Assembly (NCBI GenBank): GCA_028095005.1
Contig: CM051459.1
Location: forward strand, 44,398,257 to 44,462,256
Origin: Rhynchospora pubera
Taxonomy: Eukaryota > Streptophyta > Magnoliopsida > Poales > Cyperaceae
DNA length: 64,000 bases
Direction of reading: 5' to 3'
Part shown: in pieces, positions 51,579 to 63,326 of the stretch
Position numbering within the stretch: the stretch's first letter is position 1
Layout: each line of letters begins with the position of its first letter
Program-made: the position numbers and the translations under genes
The notes under the pieces: generated by a model
The model's input: the letters and a program-made list of their open reading frames with translations, nothing else
Told to the model about the DNA's origin: nothing
Database searches by the model: none

Positions 51579-51580
51579 CT
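51491..51580. repeat. 40-bp tandem duplication at a 5' UTR splice donor
   Basis: Two adjacent 40-bp units (51491-51530, 51531-51570) containing AACTGTAAACTAAAGATCTC are nearly identical, and the start of a third follows. Each unit head is (G)AAATTACC, the complement of the splice donor GGTAATTT, so three donor copies lie 40 bp apart. Confidence 0.85.
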
Positions 51581-52228
51581 CAACCCAGATTGCTTGTGCT
51601 TCTTATTCCATTGAAGAATTGGAAAAGGATTCCAGCTTTTTGCAGTTGAAGAATTAGAGAGCTAAAACAGAGGAACAAGAGGAGAGAGATAGAGAGAGAG
51701 ATAGACCCCAAGCAGGAAATGAAATAGAAATGGGTAAAGACCAAAGAGAGAAGAGAAGTAGGCTAGAGAGAGAAAGAGAAGCTGAATATCAGATTTGGAG
51801 ATTTTAGAGAGAGAGAGAAGAAAATCTTATTTCTCTTTCTCTCTCTATACTAATAACTTAAAAGAACAAACGACCTTCTAAGAACAGTGACAGAAAGCTT
51901 GTCAACATCTGGTCTTTTTATTCTCTTGCTTTCTCTTTGCTCTTTCTCTCTCCTCCCCCTTAATTCCTTGCTTTATTTCTCTCCTTATAATACTTATATT
52001 AATATATTTAGCAAAAAATATACACTATTATATCTTTTCCACAAATGTAACATGTAAAGTTGTATCTTTGTTTATTCAAAATAAATGTATAATAAAAAAT
52101 TTTTCTAATTTGCACATTAATAGGGGAAATTAAAAAAATGGCATGAGAATTTGTAAAGTTGTCTTCTTAAATAGAGAACCGTCTTTTCTGCGTTTTGGGC
52201 CTGGGAGATTCTCTCTGCCTCCTCTGGA

Positions 52229-52234
<6 letters not shown>

Positions 52235-52273
<39 letters not shown>
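52235..52273. repeat. (GA)n microsatellite
   Basis: About 39 bp of pure GA repeat, upstream of the DUF863 gene. Confidence 0.9.
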
Positions 52274-52276
<3 letters not shown>

Positions 52277-52708
52277 CCTGTCCAAAGCTGCTAGGAGGAA
52301 GGGAAGTAATTGACTCAGTGGATCTATTTCTATTTCACGTTATCTTTTGTTTATTGATTCATTGAATTTGATATTAGTTTCGGAGGATTAGGTAAATGAA
52401 TGACTGATAGTGTAACCTAGAAAAATAATATTATGGTAGATATAGAAGATAGGAATTAAACTAATTTTTCTGGATGTTGAGGGACCGGGACAAAGGACAC
52501 TATTTTGAAGAGTTTGAATGTTATAATTTATTTTGGTTATTAAATTTGCACACATGATTTGTACCCCACCGGAATTTCTGTGTCCCATGTCAACAGCTTT
52601 TGGTGTCGTCGTCTTGCATAGCAAAACCATATCATGTGAATTACGTGAGGTATATTTGGATTTTGGAAGATATTTTTTGGTAAAACAACATTAATGTATG
52701 TATGTTTG

Positions 52709-52735
52709 ACTCTCTCTCTCTCTCTCTCTCTCTCT
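52709..52735. repeat. (TC)n microsatellite
   Basis: About 27 bp of TC repeat. Confidence 0.9.
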
Positions 52736-52830
52736 ATTCCAAATGAAAAAGTACAATGAACCAACTGGACAATGCAACAATGCGCTAATGTCATCGAAAA
52801 AAAATCATTATAGCCATCGTTATATACTAC

Positions 52831-52833
52831 TAA

Positions 52834-52871
<38 letters not shown>

Positions 52872-52950
52872 CGTCGTTGTCATCATCTTTATTATTATTG
52901 TATTATTATAATAATAATAATTATTATTATTATTATTATTACACTACATT
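52831..52950. repeat. (TAA)n/(TTA)n microsatellite, self-complementary
   Basis: Runs of ATA/TAA are followed by TTA/ATT runs, then again ATA and TTA, so the block can fold on itself. Confidence 0.85.
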
Positions 52951-55900
52951 ACTATATTATTTAAATATTTTTTTTTTGTAGATTCAACTTCACAGTAGAT
53001 TAATGTTAAAGTACAGATAAATTGAACAATGATATGTCCATGATCCTCCTATGTTTCAAGTGGCAATATATATCAATAATTTAGTGTCTCATTACTTGTC
53101 TTAGGTACCTCTCTGGCTCTCTCAGCATTTCTTATGGGCAAAACGGTAGGCATGTGTGGGTCCCACAAAGGACAAGTTGGTCTTTTATGGACAGTTAAAG
53201 AAAGATTTGTTGTTTGGGGTTGGGTAATGCCATCAGAGTTGCAAGCTTATTACTATCCTGGATATGGCATGACCCATGTGCCCGCTTTATATATGCTGTT
53301 TGTTTCTTCCCTACAATCTTTTGTTTTACTTTTTATTTGTTATTATCGTTAATAAAATCTTTAAGATTCCTTTTATGTCAACTTTTCATGCATGTAGCGC
53401 GTCTAAAACGATAAGAAAGTATCTTTATTTTATATATTTTGTATTCGACTTTAAAAAGATAAATATATTCGTTTGTGGCTTTATGAATAATTAATAATTT
53501 CGATAACTAGTTTCATTTCTGATAATTGACAGACACTCTCAATAAAAAAAAGTACCAAATTAAACATGTTATAAATATATTTTTCCATAGAATATGTTAA
53601 ATTTTATAAAATCAACGCGCCATGCGCATCTAATTTGTTATCTACTGTCGTTATATGAAGAATATAATGTTATTTGTCGCCTCAAAGGATTCTACAAATT
53701 GTGAGAATTATTTTGTCATCAAACGAAACTAAAGATATTATTATTAAATTCGGTGCACAAAAAAAAGTAAAATAATTGACATTCACGACAATAGGCAAAT
53801 TATTATCTGGTATAATTATTCTATCATTTAAATAGCTTTTGTATTAAAATTTGGTGCGATTTTGAATTTATTAGCGGCAGATCAAGTGTCATAAAAATAA
53901 ATAATTAAAATATTTCGATAAATGCTCAATTAATTTCGAATTGCACCATTGATACTTGGCATATCACATATAAAAACTATATAAAACGTGTACAAAATAA
54001 TACGTCCTATAAATTTTCAATTGATTTGTTTATCGCAGCCATCAGATAAATTTTATTGGCAGTATAATGACTTACCCTTTATTAAATCCGAGATACATTT
54101 ATAAATATTTTATTTTGTTAGAAACAATTATTTTATTTCGTAAGAAGCTTTGCAATGGAGTGCACAAGCAGAGGAGGGCCCATCTGCTAACTTTCCCCTA
54201 ATTGGCTAGATTTGTAAGGTTGGTTTCAAGTTATGTCTCTGCCCCAAGTGCAGAAAACAAGTACCAGGCATGAGCATCTTACCGATTCCCCAGTTGCATG
54301 ATTGTTTCTGGCGTACTTTCTGTTGACAATTTTAAAAGCTCCCTCTTCTTTACACCGAGAAGGAAAAACAAGTTTTCTGTGCTAGGCGTAAAAAAGCTTC
54401 TCTTTTGGAAGCAGTAAATGCATTTATATAATTTTATTTTCTCTTGTCTTTTTCGTAAGTCGTTTAATTTTCTTCTAATGTAATATTATATTAATCCAAT
54501 AGTAATGCACATTTTGCATAGTTTAAAAAATAACGTTTGTGCACATTATGCATCGTGGTTTTACATTTCCTATATTTCCTTTTTCCTCCCGTTAATTGCT
54601 ATAAAATCCTTTGAGGCGATATATTTTTTAAGATATAGCAGTATTAGATTCTAGTATTAAGTAAAACAAATTATAACAACTAGTTTTTAGTTTCAAATGT
54701 AATTTAATTAGTTTATGCGAATCAATAATTTCAAGGTAAATCTTTTCTCTGATTTACTTAATTTTATTTCATATTATATCAAATTCCTTGGTAAAGTTTA
54801 ATTTCAAGAACATGCATATGCCCCTAGCGTAATAATTCATACATTCGAGACCATATAAAGAGCAGGTAAACAACCAACATAAGTTCCAATAGATACTTAA
54901 AAAATATGCACAAAAAATTTACATTTGTTGGTCTCATTGTTTGAAAAATACAAAATATTTCACATGTTACACTAATATTGTTTTTAGATAAACTAGAGAG
55001 CGGCTATCTAGAAATATGCCACGCTAGTTATAGCTATGATTTTTACAGTTCTTACGCAATTAAACGAATCTAAAAATACATCATATACAATTTTGATATA
55101 GATCAGTTACTTTATGATATAATATTAAATGCATGAACATTACTCTATCCAATAAATAAATTAATAAAATATTGTGTCGATACATGTATTCACCTCTGTT
55201 CAACAAACTAAAAAATAATTATAATCTAAGGCAGATATGATATTAAACTGAGTAATTGGATAAACATATTTTATTAATATCGCTATAATCATCTCAAGAC
55301 CCCTTCATGCTCAAAAGAGATCATGAAAGACCATTCTGCTTTATGTTAAGTAATTAATTATCCTCTAGTCCCTTTTTTTCTTAATTTTTGGTATACCATT
55401 ATTTAATCATTAGTTATATACTTGTCATGTACAAAAATGACTACAAATTTATTACACGTCCTTTCATTCATCATGTTATTTTTTGAGAGACGATTTAACA
55501 ACATTAAGCTAGATAATATTTAGATCTTTAACCATGGTACTCTTGTACAAACCTAAAATCATATCCGCAGAAAATCCTCAAACAAAGTGCTTAACTAGCA
55601 CTAGGAGACTTTATCCGGAAGTTTTCTTTTATATAAAAAATGATATAAAATTATTAGGCTAGGAAAAGGGCATGATGTGGTCCACGAAGGAAACCAAGAG
55701 AGAGCAGTCATAGCAAAGGCATGAGGCATTAAAACCGAAGGCGGGGCTATGATGTTTTATGGTTCAGATTTGGTGAATAGGCGATAAGTATCTTGTCTCT
55801 AATAACTTTACTAATTGAACCTCTTTAATTTCCTCTAGTTATTCTGGCTATATACATGCCCATGCAAAATTAACACATCTCCAAAGGATTCACAAGTTTG

Positions 55901-56258
55901 GACTCGCAAAAAAAAAAAAAGTTAGAGAATTTACATAAATAATCCTTTAAATATCAAAAAACAATTTTTATTCTAAAAAATTTCAATTCATACAGTAATG
56001 ATATGCCTGTGATTTGTGAATATTATTTGATTAATTTACGATGGCACGAATAGTGAGACTAACATATATACATTTAATTGAAATTTAACAGCATGAATAA
56101 TCAGTCGGTGTCACCATAATTGGTGTTGTTAGTGTTGCATATCCATATTACTTGTAATATTAAACGATGTTACAATAAATGAAATAGTATTTTTTTTCTA
56201 ATAGGTATTAAATGTAAGACCAACTATTATGAATTGACTACTACAAGGGACGAAATGA
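52951..56258. other. AT-rich intergenic DNA
   Basis: No supported gene or complete element. Frames at 53134-53352 and 53276-53494 overlap one another in a short GC-normal patch and look random. Confidence 0.5.
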
Positions 56259-56267
56259 CACTTCTAA

Positions 56268-56550
56268 CCGAAATTAATTAATATAAAAATTTATACACAA
56301 AAAATTTTAATATACAGAATTATATTTATTTTTTTTTAATAAGAAGAAAGTTCCAACGCGTTTTAGAAGAGGGTTTAGCAATTCCCTTCGTACGCGGTTA
56401 TAAACCGCGCTCCAACCCTCCGAACGCGTTTTATAAACGCGTACGAAGGAGAAATGCTGTCCACTTTCCTCTCGTTTGTCAGAGCTTTTTACGCGTTTAT
56501 AAAACGCGTTGAAAGCCCTGGAGCGCACTTTATAAACGCGTTCGGAGGTG
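56268..56550. repeat. Left terminal inverted repeat with CGCG palindromes
   Basis: After the AT-rich outer 80 bp come GTTCCAACGCGTTTTAGAA, TACGCGGTTATAAACCGCGC, AACGCGTTTTATAAACGCGT, then TACGCGTTTATAAAACGCGT and a decayed copy. Each unit is a 16-20 bp palindrome whose centre contains TATAAA or its complement. The units may be transposase-binding sites, promoters or both. Confidence 0.85.
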
Positions 56551-56734
56551 TATTATTTAATTTTTTAAATAAAAGTACAAGCATGCTCTGATAAATACTG
56601 CAAAAGACATGACAAGATTTGATTCTACAATGTCATCTTTCAAGTACTGAAATTATTTATAAAAGCAGCCATTGTTGAATTAGAATGCACAAACACCCAC
56701 TACCTCCTTCTTGCTTGTTAAAACCTTCAGTTAC

Positions 56735-57681
56735 ATGGACAAAGGAAATAGCTCTAACTCAAATAATGATGTTCCAAACTATCGAAAAGCAACCCGCATT
56801 GAGTATTGGCCAACTTTCTACCATTACCCTGCCAATAGAAATCAACCAGAAAACAGAGAATACGAGGCAATTTGTCGCTCTTGTTATCGCACTTTGAAAT
56901 ACAACATCCATGAAGACACGACTGAAGAGGGAGACGTGCTCGAGTTAAAAATACACTACCAATGGCACATTAATGGTGATGGCGGGAACAGAAGGAGTAC
57001 CAGGAGCGGCGATGGCGGGAACACGAAAAGAATCTGAACCGAGAAAGGCGATATGACTGGTACAAAAAATATTACACAGAACCTCAATCCATCCCCCAAC
57101 AACAACCGAAACCCTACCTCTCGTCTGAACCAACTCACTGGACCGTTTACGAGAAAATATACAACTTTAATGGAGACCACACAGTGACCTGTACAAGGTG
57201 TGCTCAAGTTTTCAATTACAAAGAAAATATATTGCGTGACCACTACCATGAGCACAAACGTCACGACGAGAATGAACAAAGAGCTCGGGACATAGAGACG
57301 CAGAGGATTATTAAAGAAAGAAATGAAGAAATGGATCGTAAACAAAAAATTAGGGAAGAAGAGGCAAGGAAAAAAAGGCTCAAAAAATCGGAGAAAAAAT
57401 TGAGAGAAATGAATAAGAGGGATGAACTTCGACAAATTGCGTCAAGCCGAATGGCAGAGATAGAAAAAGAAGAAACCGAAGCGGCTTTTTGGAACGAAGC
57501 CGCTCAATTCGTTGACAACACTGTTCCGAGTAATCAACAAGAAGATGATGCTGCTTTTTGGAACGAAGTCGCTCAGTTCGCTGACAACACTGGTGCGAGT
57601 AATCAACAACAACCGAATGATGAAGATGAGCAACCATGGTGGGATGAAATTCTACAACATGTAGATAGTCAAAATCTCTAA
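56735..57681 (+). pseudogene. Double BED zinc-finger, coiled-coil protein (one frameshift)
   Basis: From ATG at 56735 the frame encodes a first BED-like finger: W25 and F28, C47-x2-C50, then L71-x2-H74-x3-H78. The frame then runs to a stop at 57037. The continuation lies in another frame, open from 56980 to 57681. It reads WREQKEYQERRWREHEKNLN, then a second BED-like finger with the same spacing (CTRC...LRDHYHEH). Next comes a highly charged helix of about 80 residues, probably a coiled coil. The end has three similar aromatic-acidic motifs: AFWNEAAQF, AFWNEVAQF and PWWDEILQH. One missing base near 56975 would explain the break. BED fingers bind DNA in plant transposases and regulators, so a DNA-binding accessory role is inferred. 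No transposase domain follows. Confidence 0.65.
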
Positions 57682-58200
57682 ATATTTATATCATTGTAAT
57701 ATTTATGTGTTTTATTATTATGGTTGTTAATGTAATTTAGTTGGAATTGTTAATGCAATGTTTTTTTTTTGTTGTTTTTTCTTTTCGTTTATTTTTTGTA
57801 GTGAGTTGTGGTTTTAATGTGTTGACGTTCAATGGATAAAAGTTGTTGGCGTTTCAATACAAAAACGTTTCAATACATAAACGTTTTTTATTTTCGTTTT
57901 AATGTTTTTTATTTTCGTTTTTTTCATTTATTTGCGTTTCAATACATAAACGTTTATGTTTCAGGTAGTGCTTTGCACTACGAAATTCCAAGTCATAATA
58001 AGCAATCCAATAAACAAGTCCAATAAGCAATCATCACAAGTCATAATAAGCAATCCAATAAACGAAAAATAGTCAATCATCATCAGTAATACACAAGTCA
58101 ATCACAAGTCCATAAACGAAAAATAAACGATCCGTCCATCATCAGTAATACACAAGTCCATAAAAAAATGGAATTGTCATCATCAGCAATAAAATAAGTC

Positions 58201-58303
58201 CATCACCCTCACCGCACGCCTATCTCGCATAGCCGGGTCCCGAAGGTCCCGAAGGTGAAAATCTGTCAATCACCCTCACCGCACGCCTATCTCGCATAGC
58301 CGG
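58201..58303. repeat. Partial duplication at the 3' end of the PMD gene
   Basis: CACCGCACGCCTATCTCGCA and flanking bases occur twice, at about 58203-58238 and 58267-58302. The two copies are read in different frames, and the distal one supplies the stop codon (GCGAGATAG on the minus strand). Confidence 0.85.
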
Positions 58304-61300
58304 GGCAGTAACATCTCCCGAGTCAGTGGACTCCATATCCCCATCGTCCTCCTCCTGGCGGTCCTCCTGCTGGTCCTGCTGAGCCTCCTGCTGTATGGGC
58401 CCAAACTCAACAGGCTGCCCAGCCTCCTGAGGAGTCGCTATAGGGACATAATCACCCTCCTCATCTCCGGCCGTCCGCAGTAATGTGTTGAACGAGTCTG
58501 TCCCTCCCATACTACCCAACGGAGTGCCAAATGATGGAATAGAAGAAGGCGTAGGCACTGACGGAACAGTAAATGGAGGAACAGTAAATGCAGGAAAAGA
58601 GGAAGGCATACCAAATGGTGCAAAGGAGTACGGTGGAGGATCCTGAGGCTGGAAAATGCCAGTGGGATCCTGAGAAATGCCAGCAAACTGCGAGGTCGAT
58701 GCTGATGCACTATGCATGGATGGAGTAGGACCTGAGGCTGGAAACTGAGTAGGAAAAAACGTGCGTGGTCCTAAAATATCATCTAGTCGCCCGGTATTCA
58801 GTCGACCATCCTATAATATTAAAAAAAAACAATGTCAATATAAATAAATTAGTATCTAAAATTGAAACTTGCATATGAACGAATACTAACCGCATGCATC
58901 AGATCCTCCGCCTGAAGGTCTGTGGGTACAGTCGGACGTGCAGAAGAAGACTCGTCCCCAGAATCTGGTATATCCTCAATATTTGTTGGAAGTCCTCGCT
59001 GCTCCAACAAATCCTCCAACCTGTAATTTTTAAATTATTGAATTTAAAATGCAAAAAACGCAATCAAAAAATTAAATTATTTAAAATTACCTCAGAGGGA
59101 TGGAAGCATCATGCAACTGCGAACGACAGTTGGCGAGAATTGCCTTTCCCACCCTTCTGCACCCCTTCTTCACAACCAGTCCCAATGCATGAAGTGCATT
59201 CTTCAGCGCAGAGTTGCCCTGCAATTTACGAGAATAATAACATATTGCACAATTCCATTTACTAATCATACATTCCATATTTTAAAAATTAAAATGTACC
59301 GTATTGCGAAGTCTGGACCCCATGTTTGTGTACTGCCTCTAAGCAAGAGGCAGCTGCTGAGTGCGCTGGAGACGTGCCTCGGCATCCTCTCGTGGCGTGG
59401 GTCTCTCGGAGGCACCGTATCGCCAAAACCATCGGAAGTACCGCAGCGTATCAGTAGCACTCCAGGATCGAGTCTCCAGCTGGCGTGCCTGTAATGCCTC
59501 GTCAGTCAACTCAGCATGTGCACTCGCAAAAATGGTAGCAAAATCTGGGCGATCTCGATAGGTACCGTGCTGGAAGCCCAGCAGGTTCTGTGTCACGTCC
59601 CAACTCTGTTAAAATAAACACGTTAGTTGTTTACTCTAATTAAATTGAAGTTAATCGTATGATAAATCGGAAAAATATACCAAACGTACCACAGGTAGTG
59701 GAGGAGGAGTAATATGGTACAGTCCAAACTGATGCCTACAACGGTCGGGGTAATAGTAGGCAACAACGTGGTAAAAAATCAGCGGCAACCGAACATGCTC
59801 CGCTATGGAACCCTCCTGTGCTACCCGTGGCATGACAGCCCTGTCGAAAACGTACGGAAACCAGTTGACGTCTTCAACGTTCAACACGGCTAGGTAGTCC
59901 TGTGCGTTCTCCACTGCCCCGCGGTGCTGGCTCCGTGAGAAAGACCGAGCTTCGCCCCATTTCCTGAAAATTTTGAAGGTTAGGATTGATGTGTTGTAAT
60001 TTGCATAAAATTATTGGAAAATTATTATAACTTATTACCTGCCAAACGGCACACATGAATCTAGGTTAGGCTGTCCTAATCCACCGATAGGAGCAACCTC
60101 TGGGCGACAAACAGGGAGGTATGACCATGCCCAAAACAATAGAAGCATCCAAGGTCCCGTCACAACCTTGAAACGCATGGAGGCACGATCCAAAGCACGA
60201 TATAGACAAGCAAGCGTGGCACCTCCCCAATTGAAGTCCGGAACTTCATTCAAATTGCCCTGCATTTAAATAAACAACGCATTGAAAAAAAATAATTTCA
60301 ACATTGAAAATAACAAAATTAAATTGCAACATTGAATAATAATTTCAACATTTCAACATTTTTTTTTCTTTTTTGTCATTGGTAATTTCTTTATTTTCGA
60401 TACTAACTGATGTATTAATATGTTTTAACAAAAGTATCTTTGCTTAAAAATTAGACTGTTAACGAAATTATAAAAATAAAAAATATTATGTGTCAGCTTC
60501 ATTATGAAAATATTGAATTTGTAACATTGAATTGTACTATTTTCGTAAACAAATAAAAATATTATTTAAGTTAAGAAAATTATACCGATACGAGCTCTAA
60601 AAAGTATGCTGGGACGGAATTCTGAGAAATATCGGGAAACATCAACGTCCCAAATAGCTCTAGGGCCACTGCACGCGTGTATCGGTATAACTCCTCACGA
60701 GGAGCATCTGCCTGTGGCGTCATCCCGCAATTTTGCCGCAACCATTTCAACTTGATGTTGTTGCCCACAACAACATTGCCCCTGCATTGTACAAATTTAA
60801 AATAATCAATACAAGTAAGCAATGCATATATTGAATATGCAAAATCAATATTGCATTCTTATTTTTTTCACTTACTCCCTGCTACTCTTTTCTCGGTGCC
60901 ACTCTCCCAAATCTTCATGAGGATAAAGATTTGCACGAATCTTTTTCTCCCATGGCCCTCTCGTATTCGATCTAACTGGAATGCCCGTCGAGCGCAAACC
61001 ATATAAGAAGGCAACATCCTGGTAACAATTACAAAATACGTTAAATTTATGTCATGTAAATATTGCAAATTTGAATTTTAAATATAAAGTTTAAATTAAT
61101 TTTATAATTAATTGTGAAAATTAATACGAAAATTATATGTTAGAATTAATTGTGAAAATTAATACGAAAATTATATTAAAAAAAATTAATATCAAGTTTA
61201 AATAAATTACCTGTAGAGTAACGGTCATCTCTCCAACGGGAAAATGGAAAGTATGCGTCTCTGGACGCCAAAACTCGACCATTGCCTTCAGTAATGGCAT

Positions 61301-61905
61301 GTCGATGTTGACATGCTTCACCTTCATAATGTGACTGAGCCCCAGTTTGATCAGCCTTCCCTCAATCCGTTCGTCCACCTTAATTGTTCGCTTGTGCGAT
61401 CTCAACTCCAAATGTTTTTCACGCTGCAATTTTTAATACAATTTTTAAGCATTTAAAAGCATTTAAAATAAATACAATTTATTACATTGAACATAAAAAT
61501 ATTATAAGCAAGCATTTACAATAAATACAATTTATAATACAATTTATAATAAGCATTTTCGATTAAAATTGTACTACAAATTATAATAAACATTTAATAC
61601 AATTTATAAGTCTATTAAGAAATCTAAATTATTAAATCAAAAAAATATAAATTAACATAAAACAATCTATTACCTCCTCAAAAGACAAACCAACGAGATG
61701 CTCGTTATCCGTAGCAAACAAAACCTGTTGGTTTTCTGCGTTGGCCGGTTGCACAGGTGGAATGACATTTTGCGCGCTCGGACGGGCTGCGCGACGCCTA
61801 CGTCTTTTTGGCCGAGGCTGGGTGGAGGCTGCTTCGGTGGGGGGGGGCTTCGGTGGGAGGTGGTGAAGCACCAGAAGGACCAGCCTCATCTTCTGCTGAA
61901 CTCAT
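58220..61905 (-). pseudogene. Plant mobile domain (PMD, MAIN-like) protein, ten exons, two lesions
   Basis: Exons: 61905-61674, 61423-61211, 61018-60876, 60781-60586, 60259-60039, 59963-59690, 59605-59300, 59218-59091, 59020-58891 and 58810-58220, about 811 codons with all junction phases consistent. PMD signatures are FWRPETHTFHFPVGEMTVTL, DVAFLYGLRSTGIPV, YTRAVALELFGTLMFPD, FNWGGATLACLYRALDRAS, VTGPWMLLLFWAWSYLPVCR and VRLPLIFYHVVAYYYPDRC. Exon 1 encodes an Arg-rich patch (RPKRRRRRAARPSAQNV). The C-terminal exon is Pro/Ser/Gln-rich and acidic. Lesions: a nine-G run near 61845 puts the start codon out of frame by one base, and an in-frame TAG at 59341-59339 interrupts exon 7 before RQYTNMGSRLRNT. 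PMD proteins MAIN and MAIL1 act in plant nuclei; the transposon-borne group is poorly known. No catalytic residues can be named. Confidence 0.8.
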
Positions 61906-62119
61906 CTGATTCAAATAATATAAGAACAACAATTTAAAACAACAATGAATTTAATATTTTTTCAATAATCAAAACGAACAAAACAAAAATTATTTTTCTA
62001 TGTAATTGACATTTTTACAATAATTACAGTAATTTGACATACAATTTACTAAAATTTCGACTAATTTCCATTCAATTTGCATACAGATTACAGTAATTTG
62101 ACAATAAATTCCTACACAA

Positions 62120-62500
62120 TTTCCATACAAATTCCACTAAATTCCGTAAAAATTTCATAAACATTTTACTAAAATGTCCAATAATATTTCCAATAATTCC
62201 ATACAATTTACGTTACTAAAATTGTGTACTCACTTTATTAAAATGTCCAATTTCCATACAAATTCCATACAAATTTCCATACAAATTTCCACAATTTCCA
62301 CAATTTCCATAATAATCCATACAAATAGGTAAATGCACAATTTCCATAATCATCCATACATTTTCAATAATTTCCATAACAAATTTCCACAATTTCCACA
62401 ATTTCCATAATCATCCATACAATTTCCACATTTTCCATACAAATTTCAATAATAATTCACAATAATAATCCACTAATTTCCACAATTTCAATAATGTCCA
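62120..62500. repeat. Degenerate minisatellite AATTTCCACA/AATTTCCATA
   Basis: Many imperfect 9-12 bp units (ATTTCCATACAA, AATTTCCACAATTTCC) lie between the PMD start codon and the CT-rich array. Confidence 0.75.
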
Positions 62501-62574
62501 TAATTTTCAGTAAATGCAAAATCAAAACCTCGATATCGGCGTACGTTGTCTTTCGAACTCCTCTTCTCTTCGCA

Positions 62575-62765
62575 CGGCAACCACCTTCGCACGGCAACCT
62601 CTTTTCTCCCTTCTCTTCTCTCTTCCTCCGGCCGCAACTTTCTTTCTCTTCTTTTCTTCTTCCTTCTCTTCTCTCTTCTTCCTTCTCTTCTCCCTTCTCT
62701 TCTCTTCTCTCTTCTTCCTTCTCTTCTCCCTTCTCTTCTCTTCTCTCTTTTTTTCTTTTTCTCTT
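62575..62765. repeat. Pyrimidine tandem array (CTTCTCTTCTCTCTTCTTCC)
   Basis: About three units of 35-40 bp built from TTCTTCCTTCTCTTCTCCC, just inside the right TIR. On the PMD sense strand it is GA-rich and could lie in its 5' UTR. Open frames in it on both strands are low-complexity artefacts. Confidence 0.7.
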
Positions 62766-62837
62766 CTCTGGACTGACTGAAGCGACGAAGAAAGAAAAAA
62801 AAAACGGTCAGAACTGGTTTTCGAAAAATTACCACCT

Positions 62838-63124
62838 TCCTACGCGTTTATAAAACGCGCTCCAGGGCTCCGAACGCGTTTTATAAACGCGTACGAAGGT
62901 GTCAGCTCCTCAAAAGGCGTAACTGCAGGGGCGAACTTATCTCTCCCTCGTACGCGTTTATAAAACGCGTTCGGAGCCCTGGAGCGCGTTTTATAAACGC
63001 GTACGGAGGGAAATTGCTAAACGCTGTTCTAAAACGCGTTGGAACTTTCTTCTTATTAAAAAAAAATAATAATTCTGTATATTAAAATTTTTTGAGTACA
63101 AATTTTTATATTAATTAATTTCGG
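62838..63124. repeat. Right terminal inverted repeat with CGCG palindromes
   Basis: Inverse of the left end. It holds TACGCGTTTATAAAACGCGC, AACGCGTTTTATAAACGCGT, TACGCGTTTATAAAACGCGT and GCGCGTTTTATAAACGCGTA, i.e. two paired blocks about 125 bp apart. The palindromes are better preserved than on the left. Confidence 0.85.
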
Positions 63125-63326
63125 CACTTCTAAATTCATAAAATAATAGTTAAATAAAACTTTAGGACCATGTGTCTAACTTACTCATAATTTGATAATA
63201 CCTTATATTAGCGCTAATATTTTTCCAATTTGATCTTTCTTAGTTAATTCTTTAATTTGGTATTTCTGTTCCAAGTTTTCATTGTCTTTCAGACTCACCC
63301 CATATCGTTTATGGTTAACTCCCCAA

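Larger units (their letters stand above)
56268..63124. mobile_element. 6.86-kb Mutator-like element carrying BED-finger and plant mobile domain genes
   Basis: Both ends start CCGAAATTAATTAATATAAA (inverted). Similarity continues for about 200 bp into each end. The 9-bp target duplication CACTTCTAA is exact (56259-56267 and 63125-63133). Long inverted repeats plus a 9-bp duplication are the signature of Mutator-like elements (established). Inside are two convergent genes: a double BED-finger protein (plus strand, left) and a PMD protein (minus strand, right). PMD genes are known passengers of plant transposons. No MURA-type transposase, DDE motif or SWIM finger was found, so movement in trans is inferred. 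Confidence 0.88.

Noticed and set aside
52836..52950. Possible CRISPR-like or satellite array of ATA/TTA
   Set aside because: It is a simple trinucleotide microsatellite in a plant genome; no spacer structure.
59361..59561. Plus-strand Arg/Ser-rich frame
   Set aside because: Antisense shadow of PMD exon 7.
62488..62853. Open frames on both strands over the CT/GA array
   Set aside because: Both are translations of a simple pyrimidine/purine repeat (Ser/Leu/Phe on one strand, Arg/Glu/Lys on the other), not proteins.
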